From assembly GCF_000317555.1 (NCBI RefSeq), contig NC_019745.1, forward strand, positions 4,650,001 to 4,714,000: a stretch of DNA of 64,000 bases, written 5' to 3'. Within the stretch, counting starts at the first letter, position 1. Every line of letters starts with the position of its first letter. The translations under genes were made by a program, and so were the position numbers. Of the stretch, positions 44,468 through 52,568 are shown piece by piece. The stretch is from Gloeocapsa sp. PCC 7428 (GTDB taxonomy: Bacteria; Cyanobacteriota; Cyanobacteriia; Cyanobacteriales; Chroococcidiopsidaceae). The notes beneath the pieces are model-generated. The model saw only the letters and a list, made by a program, of their open reading frames with translations. It was not told where the DNA came from and ran no database searches.

Positions 44468-46424
44468 CTGTTGAACCTTCATGCCCGATCACACCTAAGG
44501 GCAGCGTAATATTACCCGCAAAATTCGCAATTAATAGTAATACAATAAACCCCAAAGCAAACACAATGTTTTGTTTAACAATCGATTGCGATCGCCTTCC
44601 TAATCGAATCGCTGCAACTAACTTATCCAAACGATCCGCCATTAACACAATATCCGCTGTTTCCAACGCCACATCACTTCCCGCCGCCCCCATCGCAATT
44701 CCTACCGATGCTTGAGCAAGTGCAGGTGCATCATTAATACCATCACCCACCATCGCCACAGTTTGATATTGCTTTTGCAAGTCGCGAATCACATTCACTT
44801 TATCTTCCGGTAAAAGCCCAGCATAAACTCGATCAATACCAATATCTTCGGCAATATTACGTGCTGTACGTTCATTATCCCCCGTCAACATCACAACCTG
44901 CTCAACACCCAAATGCTTCAAGTGCGCAACAATTTGAAAAGCTTGCGATCGCACCGTATCCGCCACCGCGATAATTCCCAACACTTGATTTTCTCTCGCC
45001 ACCCACACCACAGTTTTACCCTGGGCTTCGAGTTGCTGACTGAGTTTCCCCAACCTACTTTGGGAAAAAGGGCTTTTCTCACACACAAACGACGCCTTCC
45101 CCACCAATACTTCCCGATCATCAACCTCACCACTAATTCCCAACCCAGGATGCGAATGCGCAAAGCGCACACTACGTGAACGCACATTCTCCACTCTTTC
45201 TTCTTTGTGTCCTACCCTACGGGAAGCCGCTGACGCGTCTATGCGTCTTTGTGGTTCGTTCTCCGCCTTAACAATCGCCTCACCAATCGGATGTTCTGAA
45301 TAAGCCTCCAACGCCGCCGCTAAATGCAACACCTCCGCTTCTGTCACCCCATCCGCCGGAATCACCCCTACAACCTGTAACTTTCCCTTCGTCAAAGTAC
45401 CCGTTTTGTCAAACGCGATCGCTCTCACTTTTCCCATCATTTCCAACTGCGCGCCACTTTTAAACAAAATCCCTTGACGCGCCCCATTTGCAATTCCTGA
45501 TAATAAAGTAGGCATAATCGCCGCCATCAAAGCACACGGCGACGCCACGACTAAAAAAATCAAAGCGCGATAAATCGTTGTTTCCCAACTCCAACCCCAA
45601 ATCAACGGCGGTAAAATTGCCAGTAGAATTCCACACACCACAATTACCCGTGCATATCCGCGTTCAAAGCGTTCGATAAATAACTGCGATGGCGGGGCTT
45701 CGGTTTGCGCTTGTTTGACAAGTTGAATCACGCGCTGAATTAAACTACTTTCGGGTGGCTGATGAACTCGTAATTGCAATGCACCATAACCATTCAGCGT
45801 ACCGGCGAAAACTTCATCACCCACTGTTTTTTCTACTGGTAGTGATTCTCCGGTGATTGCCGCTTCATTGAGCGTCGTGTAACCTTCAACAATAATGCCA
45901 TCTGTGGGAATCAGTTCTCCAGGTTTTACCAAAATGCGGTTCCCCACTTCTAATTTCGTCACTGGAATTATTTGTTCTTGCCCGTGCAACAATACTCTTG
46001 CAGTATCCGCACTCAAACTCATCAAGCTACGAATATCGCGTTCGGTACGCTGCATTGCATAACCTTCTAACGCACCACTAATGGCAAAGATTAATATTAA
46101 TACTGCCCCATCAACAATCAAGTAATACTCGCGTCGCCATAAACCTAATCCTGCTGCGCCTAACGCGGCGACAATCATCAGTAAGTCAACATCGAGTTCT
46201 CTTTCTTGCCATAAAGTTGTCAATCCTTCCCGCGCGCTTTCGTAACCGCCAATTACATACGCTGCGCACAGAAGTAACAATCCTAAACCCAGCCAACCCC
46301 AGTACAACGATAACCAACCGCAGAATAACAGAACGCCACAGGCGATCGCAGCGAGTGCATCGGGATGTTCTCTCAGTGTTTTGAGGCGAGGAATTGCAAA
46401 GGAATGAGCCATCACAGTAGTCAT
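44427..46424 (-). CDS. coaT: Cobalt-exporting P1B-4 type ATPase CoaT
   Basis: The protein has 665 residues. The metal-site helix carries SPCALMAAIMP (SPC instead of CPC), the phosphorylation motif is AFDKTGTLTKG (near residue 333), and the hinge is VAMVGDGINDAPALAQA. The last helix ends GVIGHEGSTVIVTLSG. SPC with HEGS/T defines the P1B-4 subgroup, and Synechocystis CoaT is the cobalt exporter. The regulator CoaR is encoded nearby. The nucleotide-binding domain contains about 36 unusual residues (about 388-425, from NEPQRRIDASAASRR) encoded by a dispersed repeat that also occurs between genes at 61842-61890. The reading frame is kept. Confidence 0.9.
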   Translation of the reverse strand: MTTVMAHSFAIPRLKTLREHPDALAAIACGVLLFCGWLSLYWGWLGLGLLLLCAAYVIGGYESAREGLTTLWQERELDVDLLMIVAALGAAGLGLWRREYYLIVDGAVLILIFAISGALEGYAMQRTERDIRSLMSLSADTARVLLHGQEQIIPVTKLEVGNRILVKPGELIPTDGIIVEGYTTLNEAAITGESLPVEKTVGDEVFAGTLNGYGALQLRVHQPPESSLIQRVIQLVKQAQTEAPPSQLFIERFERGYARVIVVCGILLAILPPLIWGWSWETTIYRALIFLVVASPCALMAAIMPTLLSGIANGARQGILFKSGAQLEMMGKVRAIAFDKTGTLTKGKLQVVGVIPADGVTEAEVLHLAAALEAYSEHPIGEAIVKAENEPQRRIDASAASRRVGHKEERVENVRSRSVRFAHSHPGLGISGEVDDREVLVGKASFVCEKSPFSQSRLGKLSQQLEAQGKTVVWVARENQVLGIIAVADTVRSQAFQIVAHLKHLGVEQVVMLTGDNERTARNIAEDIGIDRVYAGLLPEDKVNVIRDLQKQYQTVAMVGDGINDAPALAQASVGIAMGAAGSDVALETADIVLMADRLDKLVAAIRLGRRSQSIVKQNIVFALGFIVLLLIANFAGNITLPLGVIGHEGSTVIVTLSGLRLLRN
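45190..45260 (-). repeat. Dispersed repeat inserted in frame in coaT
   Basis: On the minus strand AACGAACCACAAAGACGCAT then AGACGCGTCAGCGGCTTCCC and GTAGGGTAGG match 61842-61891 except for one missing base and one or two substitutions. The following CACAAAGAAGAAAGAGTGG also resembles the continuation there. Within coaT it encodes NEPQRRIDASAASRRVGHKE. Confidence 0.85.
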
Positions 46425-46443
46425 CGAATCAGGCGACTACCCT

Positions 46444-46476
46444 ACGCTAAACCTTAACATTAATGTCAATGTCAAG
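46444..46476 (-). promoter_or_regulatory. coaT promoter with MerR-type (CoaR) operator
   Basis: On the plus strand CTTAACATT (46453-46461), a 6-bp spacer and AATGTCAAG (46468-46476) form a dyad with 8 of 9 matching pairs. On the coaT strand it overlaps a good -35, TTGACA (46475-46470). The -10 about 20 bp away is weak (TAGCGT, 46449-46444). A long spacer holding a dyad is the architecture of MerR-activated promoters. CoaR is the obvious regulator. Confidence 0.65.
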
Positions 46477-46537
46477 CTTTAATTTCAATAAATAGCGACG
46501 TTGTTCATGTAAAGATACTTAAATATGTCAATTTTGA

Positions 46538-46543
46538 TATAAT
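46538..46543 (+). promoter_or_regulatory. Probable -10 box of the higBA (and coaR) transcript
   Basis: A perfect TATAAT lies 8 bp before the higB ATG, which implies a very short 5' leader. No convincing -35 is visible at 17 bp. Confidence 0.4.
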
Positions 46544-46551
46544 AATTTGAG

Positions 46552-46884
46552 ATGAACGATGCTAACAAACCACTGGTGCGGCTGAGTGGTGAGGTGAAAA
46601 CACCACCCTTCTCATCTGAGGCTCGCATTGAAGTTGGGTTTTTGTTACGTAAACTCCAGAATGGAGAGACATTATCGTTACCACATTCGCGCCCGATGCC
46701 TAGTATCGGTTCTCACTGCCATGAATTAAGAATTACAGACTTCAATAAAGAGTGGCGAATTATTTATCGCCTTGATGAAGATGCAATTGTAATTATAGAG
46801 GTTTTCCAAAAAACGACACAAAAAACACCATCTTCAGTGATTCAAAATTGCAAAAAGCGACTCAAGCGGTATGACGAAATATAA
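46552..46884 (+). CDS. higB: RelE/HigB-type toxin
   Basis: The protein has 110 residues. The pattern ARIEVGFLLRKLQNGETLSL, then LRITDFNKEWRIIYRLDEDA and VIIEVFQKTTQKTP is that of the HigB/Gp49 branch of RelE-fold mRNA interferases. Conserved basic and aromatic residues are visible in EWRIIYR and near the C-terminus (KKRLKRYDEI). The antitoxin gene follows, with toxin first as in higBA. It stands in the interval between coaT and coaR. Confidence 0.85.
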   Translation: MNDANKPLVRLSGEVKTPPFSSEARIEVGFLLRKLQNGETLSLPHSRPMPSIGSHCHELRITDFNKEWRIIYRLDEDAIVIIEVFQKTTQKTPSSVIQNCKKRLKRYDEI

Positions 46885-46900
46885 GAAAGGAGTATTAATT

Positions 46901-47269
46901 ATGGATTCAGCGAAGCGTCAACGCTTAGAAGCAGCAGGCTGGAAAATTGGCACAGTAGAGGAGTTTCTAGAACTTTCTTCAGCAGAATTAGCACTGATTG
47001 AAATGAAGCTAGCATTAAGTAGAAAATTAAAGGAGCAGCGCTTAAATCGTAAACTTTCTCAAACTGCTGTAGCACGGCAGATTAATTCGAGTCAATCGAG
47101 AGTAGCAAAAATGGAAGCTGGAGAACCATCGGTTTCTACTGACTTGTTAATTCGTACTTTACTATCGATAGGAGCAACACCGAGAGATATTGCTGAAGCA
47201 ATTTTGGTTAGTCATGCTAGCATTCAAAATTCAGCTGATGATAATTTACAGTTGAGTGCAAGTCATTGA
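46901..47269 (+). CDS. higA: HigA-type XRE antitoxin
   Basis: The protein has 122 residues from ATG 46901, with AAGGAG 8 nt upstream. The helix-turn-helix is KLKEQRLNRKLSQTAVARQI, then SSQSRVAKMEAGEPSVS. The N-terminal segment RLEAAGWKIGTVEEFLELS is common in HigA/XRE antitoxins of cyanobacteria. The upstream in-frame ATG at 46871 lies inside higB and lacks a ribosome-binding site. The stop codon is 2 bp before the coaR ATG, so higB, higA and coaR probably form one operon. Confidence 0.85.
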   Translation: MDSAKRQRLEAAGWKIGTVEEFLELSSAELALIEMKLALSRKLKEQRLNRKLSQTAVARQINSSQSRVAKMEAGEPSVSTDLLIRTLLSIGATPRDIAEAILVSHASIQNSADDNLQLSASH

Positions 47270-47271
47270 TT

Positions 47272-48375
47272 ATGGTAGATGAATATTTAACGATTAAAGA
47301 ACTGACTGAAAGTGTGGGTGGTAATATGACACCGCGCATGGTACGACATTATCATCAAATGGGGCTATTACCGCAACCCGTGCGATCGCACAGTAACTAT
47401 CGCCTGTATACTCAACAAGATGTTCAACAATTGCGGCGAATTGTCGCACTAAAACAACAAGGCTTTCAACTATCGCACATTCGTCAATTACTCGAAACCG
47501 ATTCGGGTAGCGAAGTTAATACGCTGACAACGCAACTACAACAACAATATCAGTCAGTGATGCAACAGTTAGCACGGTTGCGCCAAACCGCAGCAGCATT
47601 AGAAGGATTGTTAGGACGCGATCGCGCGTGTCAAAATTTGCAAGCCGAAGCAATTGCGCAACTACGGCTTTTAGAAGTGGAAACACAAGATGGATTAGGA
47701 CAGTTAGAACAGTTGTGGGATAGCTGGGATGCAGCAACGCACGATCATCCTGAAGCTTTTGCGGAGTCGTTACAGCGGTTGTTACCCGATTTGTCGGATC
47801 GCTCTGAAATTGAAGCTGATTTACTTGCCAAGTTGGTGTTAGCGTGTGGTGATGTGAGTTTAGTCAACTTTGTGCGGTTGGGAAATCGGGCGATCGCATC
47901 TGCGAGAAATGCTTTATCATCAAATTGCCAAGTTGTCGGCGATGTTCCTGCGGTTGTTGCCGCCCTCGATCAAACGCGTCTAAAACATCTTGGCTGTAGC
48001 GTGACAACACTCATCAACGATCCGCATATTACCAGTGCAGCTGAAGCTGAACAAGTTTTCTGGCATCAACATCAATGCAAATTACAACAAGTTGAACGTG
48101 GGTGTGTCTTAGTTGTAGGATACGCACCATCGGTACTTATGGCAGTGTGTGATGCGATAGAAAATGGAATACAACCCGCGTTGATTATCGGAATGCCAAT
48201 TGGTTTTAGTCATGCGCCCGCAGCTAAACGTAGATTGATGCGATCGCGTATTCCTTTTATTACGACTGAGGGAACGTTAGGCGGTGGTTTACTCGCAGCT
48301 GTTGCGCTGAATGCTTTAGCAGAATCATTAATTGAAAAGCCAGACTGTCATTGTTATTTAGATGAGAGTCATTAG
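47272..48375 (+). CDS. coaR: CoaR, cobalt-responsive MerR regulator with precorrin isomerase-like domain
   Basis: The protein has 367 residues. Residues 1-75 are a MerR DNA-binding head: YLTIKELTESVGGNMTPRMV and RHYHQMGLLPQPVRSHSNYR. A coiled coil follows (about 85-120). The C-terminal 200 or so residues resemble precorrin-8X methylmutase CbiC/CobH (GCVLVVGYAPSVLMAVCDAI, GTLGGGLLAAVALNALAESL). The tail has DCHCYLDESH, the Cys-His-Cys motif needed for cobalt sensing in Synechocystis CoaR. CoaR activates coaT when cobalt or corrin intermediates are present. ATG 47272 is preferred to TTG 47266. It follows higA by 2 bp. Confidence 0.93.
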   Translation: MVDEYLTIKELTESVGGNMTPRMVRHYHQMGLLPQPVRSHSNYRLYTQQDVQQLRRIVALKQQGFQLSHIRQLLETDSGSEVNTLTTQLQQQYQSVMQQLARLRQTAAALEGLLGRDRACQNLQAEAIAQLRLLEVETQDGLGQLEQLWDSWDAATHDHPEAFAESLQRLLPDLSDRSEIEADLLAKLVLACGDVSLVNFVRLGNRAIASARNALSSNCQVVGDVPAVVAALDQTRLKHLGCSVTTLINDPHITSAAEAEQVFWHQHQCKLQQVERGCVLVVGYAPSVLMAVCDAIENGIQPALIIGMPIGFSHAPAAKRRLMRSRIPFITTEGTLGGGLLAAVALNALAESLIEKPDCHCYLDESH

Positions 48376-48396
48376 AATTGGCGATCGCAATTTAGA

Positions 48397-49551
48397 TTAA
48401 TGTTCGCATAAAGACAGAACTTGATGATAAAACTTGCGCTCAATTACCCTACCTAATTGAGGTGATGACGTTACTTGCGTACGTGGGACAAACTCAATTG
48501 CATAGTCGAAGGGACTGGGTTTACCCAACTGTGTCCAATCTTCATATATGGCTTGCAGTTGTTTATAGAGTTCGCGATCGCCTTTGAGAAGTATGCAATT
48601 CTTTTGCGGGTAGATGAGAATTGTGCCACGTTGTGGGTCATAAAGACCATAACCTGGAGGAGTGAGACTCCAAAAAGCACGACAGTCTTTCGTTGCCATA
48701 AAATAGTAGAAGCTAACTGGAAAAGCAGACCACATGAGAGGGCTACGGGTATGCTCAACTTCAATCCCCTCAAAAACGGGAAGTTCCTCAGCCTCTTCTA
48801 GCGCAAGTGAAGCCATAGCAGAAATATGCCAAGGGTCATCTACAGACTCTTGATATTGCAAGAGCATAAAACCAGAAAAACCAACGATTTTTCCTTGAAG
48901 CGTACCCTCTCGGAGCCAAACTTTGACTAACGGAGTCCAGCCTCCGTGAGTTAGTGGTAACAACATAAAGCCCGAAGGTGAAAGCTGATCTACCCAGTAA
49001 GGTGAGATATCTTTACATCCAACTGTGGCAACAATTCGCTTGTACGGTGCTTCTTCTTGAACACCATAAAAGCCATCACGCAACACTAAATTAATGTTTG
49101 GGTAGCCTGCATCAGCGAGTAACCTTTGAGTTTGAGCAATGACATCCTCTTGAACATCTACAGAAACGACTAGAGTTTGATCGCCAACCAGTTCAGCAAT
49201 TAAAGCTGCATTATAGCCTGTACCCGCTCCAATTTCTAAAACCTTAAGCCCTGGAGTGAGCATCAGTGACTCTAGCATATACGCAATTAACATCGGTTCG
49301 GACGTTGAACTTGATGGTTTTCCATCGCTTATACGAGTCACAAGCGAATTGCCAGAGTAAATTAAATCAAGGTGTTCTGGATTTGGGTTATGTGGGTTAT
49401 GCGCAATTTGTTGCAAGTCACCTGGAAGATAAAATGTTTCTAGTAATCTATGGCGTTGAACTTTGCGGAATGCATTCTCAATCTCAACTGAGCGTATTGC
49501 ACGTTGCTCTTTGAGTTTGTTCACCATTTGATTTAAGGAATCTATATACAT
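48397..49551 (-). CDS. Protein-L-isoaspartate O-methyltransferase-like methyltransferase
   Basis: The protein has 384 residues from ATG 49551 (MYIDSLNQMVNKL). The PCMT core is LTPGLKVLEIGAGTGYNAAL (motif I), then VVSVDVQEDVIAQTQRLL and IVATVGCKDISPYWVDQL. The N-terminal region EPMLIAYMLESL occupies the usual substrate-loop place. It carries an extra C-terminal domain of about 160 residues with no clear assignment, longer than repair-type PCMT (about 210 residues). It may methylate a peptide substrate or another protein instead of repairing isoaspartate. It faces coaR convergently. Confidence 0.82.
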   Translation of the reverse strand: MYIDSLNQMVNKLKEQRAIRSVEIENAFRKVQRHRLLETFYLPGDLQQIAHNPHNPNPEHLDLIYSGNSLVTRISDGKPSSSTSEPMLIAYMLESLMLTPGLKVLEIGAGTGYNAALIAELVGDQTLVVSVDVQEDVIAQTQRLLADAGYPNINLVLRDGFYGVQEEAPYKRIVATVGCKDISPYWVDQLSPSGFMLLPLTHGGWTPLVKVWLREGTLQGKIVGFSGFMLLQYQESVDDPWHISAMASLALEEAEELPVFEGIEVEHTRSPLMWSAFPVSFYYFMATKDCRAFWSLTPPGYGLYDPQRGTILIYPQKNCILLKGDRELYKQLQAIYEDWTQLGKPSPFDYAIEFVPRTQVTSSPQLGRVIERKFYHQVLSLCEH

Positions 49552-49593
49552 TTCAATTTCTCTAGAACGTATACATTTAAAATTTCTATTACA

Positions 49594-49650
49594 AAGCCTT
49601 GCGACTAAAGTCACGGCTATCTAAACGAAGTGTGCCTATGCACACTATTT
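49594..49650. repeat. GCGACTAAAGTCACGGCT / CGAAGTGTGCCTATGCACACT repeat
   Basis: AAAGCCTTGCGACTAAAGTC then ACGGCTATCTAAACGAAGTG and TGCCTATGCACAC is the same two-palindrome module as at 23954-24010 and 54679-54738. Confidence 0.75.
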
Positions 49651-49730
49651 AAGCGGGTAACGTATGTGCTTTGTACTCTGCGGAAGTAGCTTTCTTTTAT
49701 TTAGCTGCAATTCATTCGCAAAGCTATCAT

Positions 49731-50491
49731 TTACATTGCGCTATATCCACCATCAACCATTAAAATAGTACCTGTAACATAAGAAGAAGCTTGCGAAGCT
49801 AAAAATATTACAGGTCCTACCAGTTCTTCAGGTTTTCCTCGACGCCCCATCGGTGTAAAAGTTGCAATTTGCTCTTGCTTTTTCGGATCGCGATGAATTT
49901 CGCTAACTCCTTGCATGATATTTTCAAAGTAGCCTGGGGCGAAACCATTAACGCGAATTCCTTTGCTTGCCCATTCAACTGCCATTGTTTTTACTAATTG
50001 GTTAACACCACCTTTCGCAGCTGCGTAAGCAACCAAGCCATGAATTCCGACAACGCTGGCAATCGATGAATTCATAATAATTGAACCACCTGTGCTTTGT
50101 TGTAGCATTTGTTTTGCAGCCGCTTGGGCGCAGTTAAAATAACCTTTCAAGTCAACATTAAAATTGCATCCCATTCGTTTTCTGCTAATTCTTCTGCTGG
50201 TTTAATAATGTCAACTCCAGCATTACAAACCATGATATCGAGTTTGCCATAGTGCGTTAAAGTTTGATTCACTAATTGCAAACACGCTGCGCGTACTGTA
50301 ACATCAACATCTAAAGCTAACGCATTACCAATTGTTCTAGCTGTCGCTTCAGCTTCTACATAATCAATATCGGCAATCACTACGCTTGCACCAGCGTTGG
50401 CTAAACCTTGGGCGATCGCTTTACCCAACCCCCGCGCTGCACCTGTCACGATCGCTACTTTCCCTGTTAAATCAAAGAGTTCTTTACTCAT
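49731..50491 (-). pseudogene. Short-chain dehydrogenase (3-oxoacyl-ACP reductase-like), frameshifted
   Basis: The first part begins at ATG 50491 with the cofactor motif GAARGLG and NAGVD, and ends prematurely after ENEWDAILMLT. The remainder is in a second frame: NVDLKGYFNCAQAAAKQM, then NSSIASVVGIHGLVAYAAAK with the catalytic Ser, Tyr and Lys, and a closing GTILMVDGGYSAM. One missing A in TTTTAATG near 50155-50165 restores the full protein of about 253 residues. The gene starts 12 bp after nhaC. A sequencing error in the short homopolymer is a real alternative. Confidence 0.75.
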
Positions 50492-50503
50492 ATCAAGAAA
50501 TTA

Positions 50504-51805
50504 TTACCTGTTAAATTTAATCAAACAAAGAAGTGGTAATAAATATAAATAAAACGCGTAAGGAATAAATCCTACATCAGTCATTAAAATTGTTGCTGGT
50601 ACAAGCCCTGCAATATTCCAAGGAATCAAAGGCGATAGAACAACAACTGTATTTTCTAAATCTACTGCTAATTGATACTTATCTAGCTTTTTTTGGCGGT
50701 AGCTTTCTTGTACAAGTTGTTGAGTTAGAAGAATCGCAATAGTTTGAGTACAACCAAAAGCCGCTGCGGCAGTTCCTACGATAATTGTGCCAAAGAATAA
50801 TCGACTTCTTGTGCGTGCTTTTTGTAGAAATATTTCAATAACTTCTAAAATCCTTGTTCCACCAATTATTCCTGCTAAAGCTGTAGAAATAATCACAACT
50901 ATAGAAATTTTGAGCATAGAAATAATACCACCTCCTTTAAGGATAGAAGCTAAATCAGTTGCCTCATCTAATTCAAAGCCAAATACAACATAGTTAGCAA
51001 TTTGAAATATCGAGTATTTTTGTAGAGTTATTCCTATTAATAAGCTCGTAGCTATACTCAATAGTAAAGTAAGCTTAACTTCAACTTGTAACAAGGAAAG
51101 AATTAAAATAACAACGGCTGGTAGTAATACATATATATTCAGGTTGAAAAAAAGAGGAATTTCAGTAATTAATGTACTGTTGTCAATAACTATGGGATTG
51201 CTAATTGATAAAACTAAATAAATAACGCTAGCAACAAGTAAAGGTAGCCAGCCAGTTATTACCATATTTTTGAGATTGACGTATAATTTGGTACTAGTAA
51301 TTGTGGCAATCAGATTTGCACTAGAAGACATGGGAGAAGCGCGATCGCCTACATAAGCCCCAGCGATAATCGCGCCTGCTACTAAGTGTGTATTAACATG
51401 ACTTTCTCGCGCCATAATCATTAAAGCAACACCAATAGTACTCACAGTTCCGAAGGAAGTGCCAAGGAGTACGGAAACTATGCTAGTTAAAATAAAGGCT
51501 GCCAAAATAAAATATCGAGGATTGAGAAATTGAATGCCATAATAAACTAGTGCGGGTACTGTTCCGGCTGCCATCCAAACGGCTGTTACTGCACCGATGA
51601 GGAGAAGAATATTAATAACAGAAAAAGATTTTTGGCTACTAGCTATTGCTAAAGAAAATAGAGTTTTTAACGCAAATCCCCTGCGCCGAAGGGTGATGGT
51701 AAATATGGCTAAAGAAATTATTAGGGGATAGGCAATAAAATAACCTTGAGTAATGCTAAATATTATACAAATAAAAGAAACAAGAATAGCAACGATTAAA
51801 TCCAT
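50504..51805 (-). CDS. nhaC: NhaC family Na+/H+ antiporter
   Basis: The protein has 433 residues and 10-12 membrane helices. The segments SVINILLLIGAVTAVWMAAG, LLGTSFGTVSTIGVALMIMA and AGAIIAGAYVGDRASPMSSS are typical NhaC motifs; GDRASPMSS is close to the family signature. It exchanges internal Na+ for external protons, or in related proteins malate/lactate. Codon use is strongly AT-rich compared with neighbours, which suggests horizontal acquisition. It is the first gene of a two-gene operon with the broken SDR. Confidence 0.85.
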   Translation of the reverse strand: MDLIVAILVSFICIIFSITQGYFIAYPLIISLAIFTITLRRRGFALKTLFSLAIASSQKSFSVINILLLIGAVTAVWMAAGTVPALVYYGIQFLNPRYFILAAFILTSIVSVLLGTSFGTVSTIGVALMIMARESHVNTHLVAGAIIAGAYVGDRASPMSSSANLIATITSTKLYVNLKNMVITGWLPLLVASVIYLVLSISNPIVIDNSTLITEIPLFFNLNIYVLLPAVVILILSLLQVEVKLTLLLSIATSLLIGITLQKYSIFQIANYVVFGFELDEATDLASILKGGGIISMLKISIVVIISTALAGIIGGTRILEVIEIFLQKARTRSRLFFGTIIVGTAAAAFGCTQTIAILLTQQLVQESYRQKKLDKYQLAVDLENTVVVLSPLIPWNIAGLVPATILMTDVGFIPYAFYLYLLPLLCLIKFNR

Positions 51806-51978
51806 TATTTGTTGATATTTTTCTTAACAGAATATCAACTCCTGGATGAGCAAACAAAACATTATATGAATAGCTTCTATGAATAAAATAGATAGCTACT
51901 GCGATCGCTTAAGGTGCTGCGCGTAGCGCAATCGCCTAGTTTTAAAGAAAGACTAGATATTATGCTGATAAAATATTG

Positions 51979-52019
51979 AAAAGCCACCCTTGATCTGAAT
52001 GTTACAAGGATGGTGCTTT
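51979..52019 (-). terminator. Likely terminator of ycf65
   Basis: On the minus strand AAAGCACCATCCTTG and CAAGGGTGGCTTTT form an imperfect stem around a 12-nt loop. The stem ends in TTTT and lies 49 bp after the ycf65 stop. Confidence 0.55.
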
Positions 52020-52067
52020 CTACTGCAACTTTTGAGCAAAAAATCTTGCCAGCTTGCACGAATAATG

Positions 52068-52367
52068 CTAGGCGCTTCCGGTAAAAGTAACTTCCGGAAA
52101 TTTTGCCTGTGCTTCAGCAACTGGGCGATTTCTGCCTTCCTCTTGCCAGTAGTTGATGACTTCGGTTGCTTTGTTGAGCAACTCTACGCGCTCTTGATCA
52201 GTAATCCAGTTTTTTGATTCTAACTCGTTTTTTAACTCTTCCCAAGCATCATTACGAGGCCAGAAAAAGTAACGAGTCAAAGGGCTTGTGCCTTTACCTA
52301 CAACTTGATCGACCGCAAGCGCCACATTTTCATCTAGCCAGAGAACTTTTAAAATAAACTTTGACAA
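52068..52367 (-). CDS. ycf65: Plastid-specific 30S ribosomal protein PSRP-3 / Ycf65
   Basis: The protein has 99 residues, with [40 protein letters not shown] and [20 protein letters not shown], the conserved core of PSRP-3/Ycf65. It is a small-subunit ribosomal protein of cyanobacteria and plastids. It is monocistronic, with its own probable terminator. The annotation is firm by motif; function is from plastid ribosome studies. Confidence 0.93.
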   Translation of the reverse strand: MSKFILKVLWLDENVALAVDQVVGKGTSPLTRYFFWPRNDAWEELKNELESKNWITDQERVELLNKATEVINYWQEEGRNRPVAEAQAKFPEVTFTGSA

Positions 52368-52454
52368 TCAAACCTCCGAGGCAGTACCAGGCAAAAATTA
52401 CTAACTGTGCAACCATTTATATTAACGCAATGCCATAACATCTGCTGAAATGAA

Positions 52455-52491
52455 TTTAAAGGGGTCGGAGATCAGGCGTCAGAGGTCAGAA
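52455..52491. repeat. GGGGTCGGAGATCAGGCGTCAGAGGTCAG repeat
   Basis: A member of the GGTCAGAGGTCAG family lies between the divergent ycf65 and HAD genes, about 80 bp before the HAD start. Confidence 0.7.
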
Positions 52492-52568
52492 CTTTGCACG
52501 GCTAGTGGATGATATAGATGGGGTAAAATGATGAGGCTCATAGGTGATAATCCCTGAATGGGATAAAG

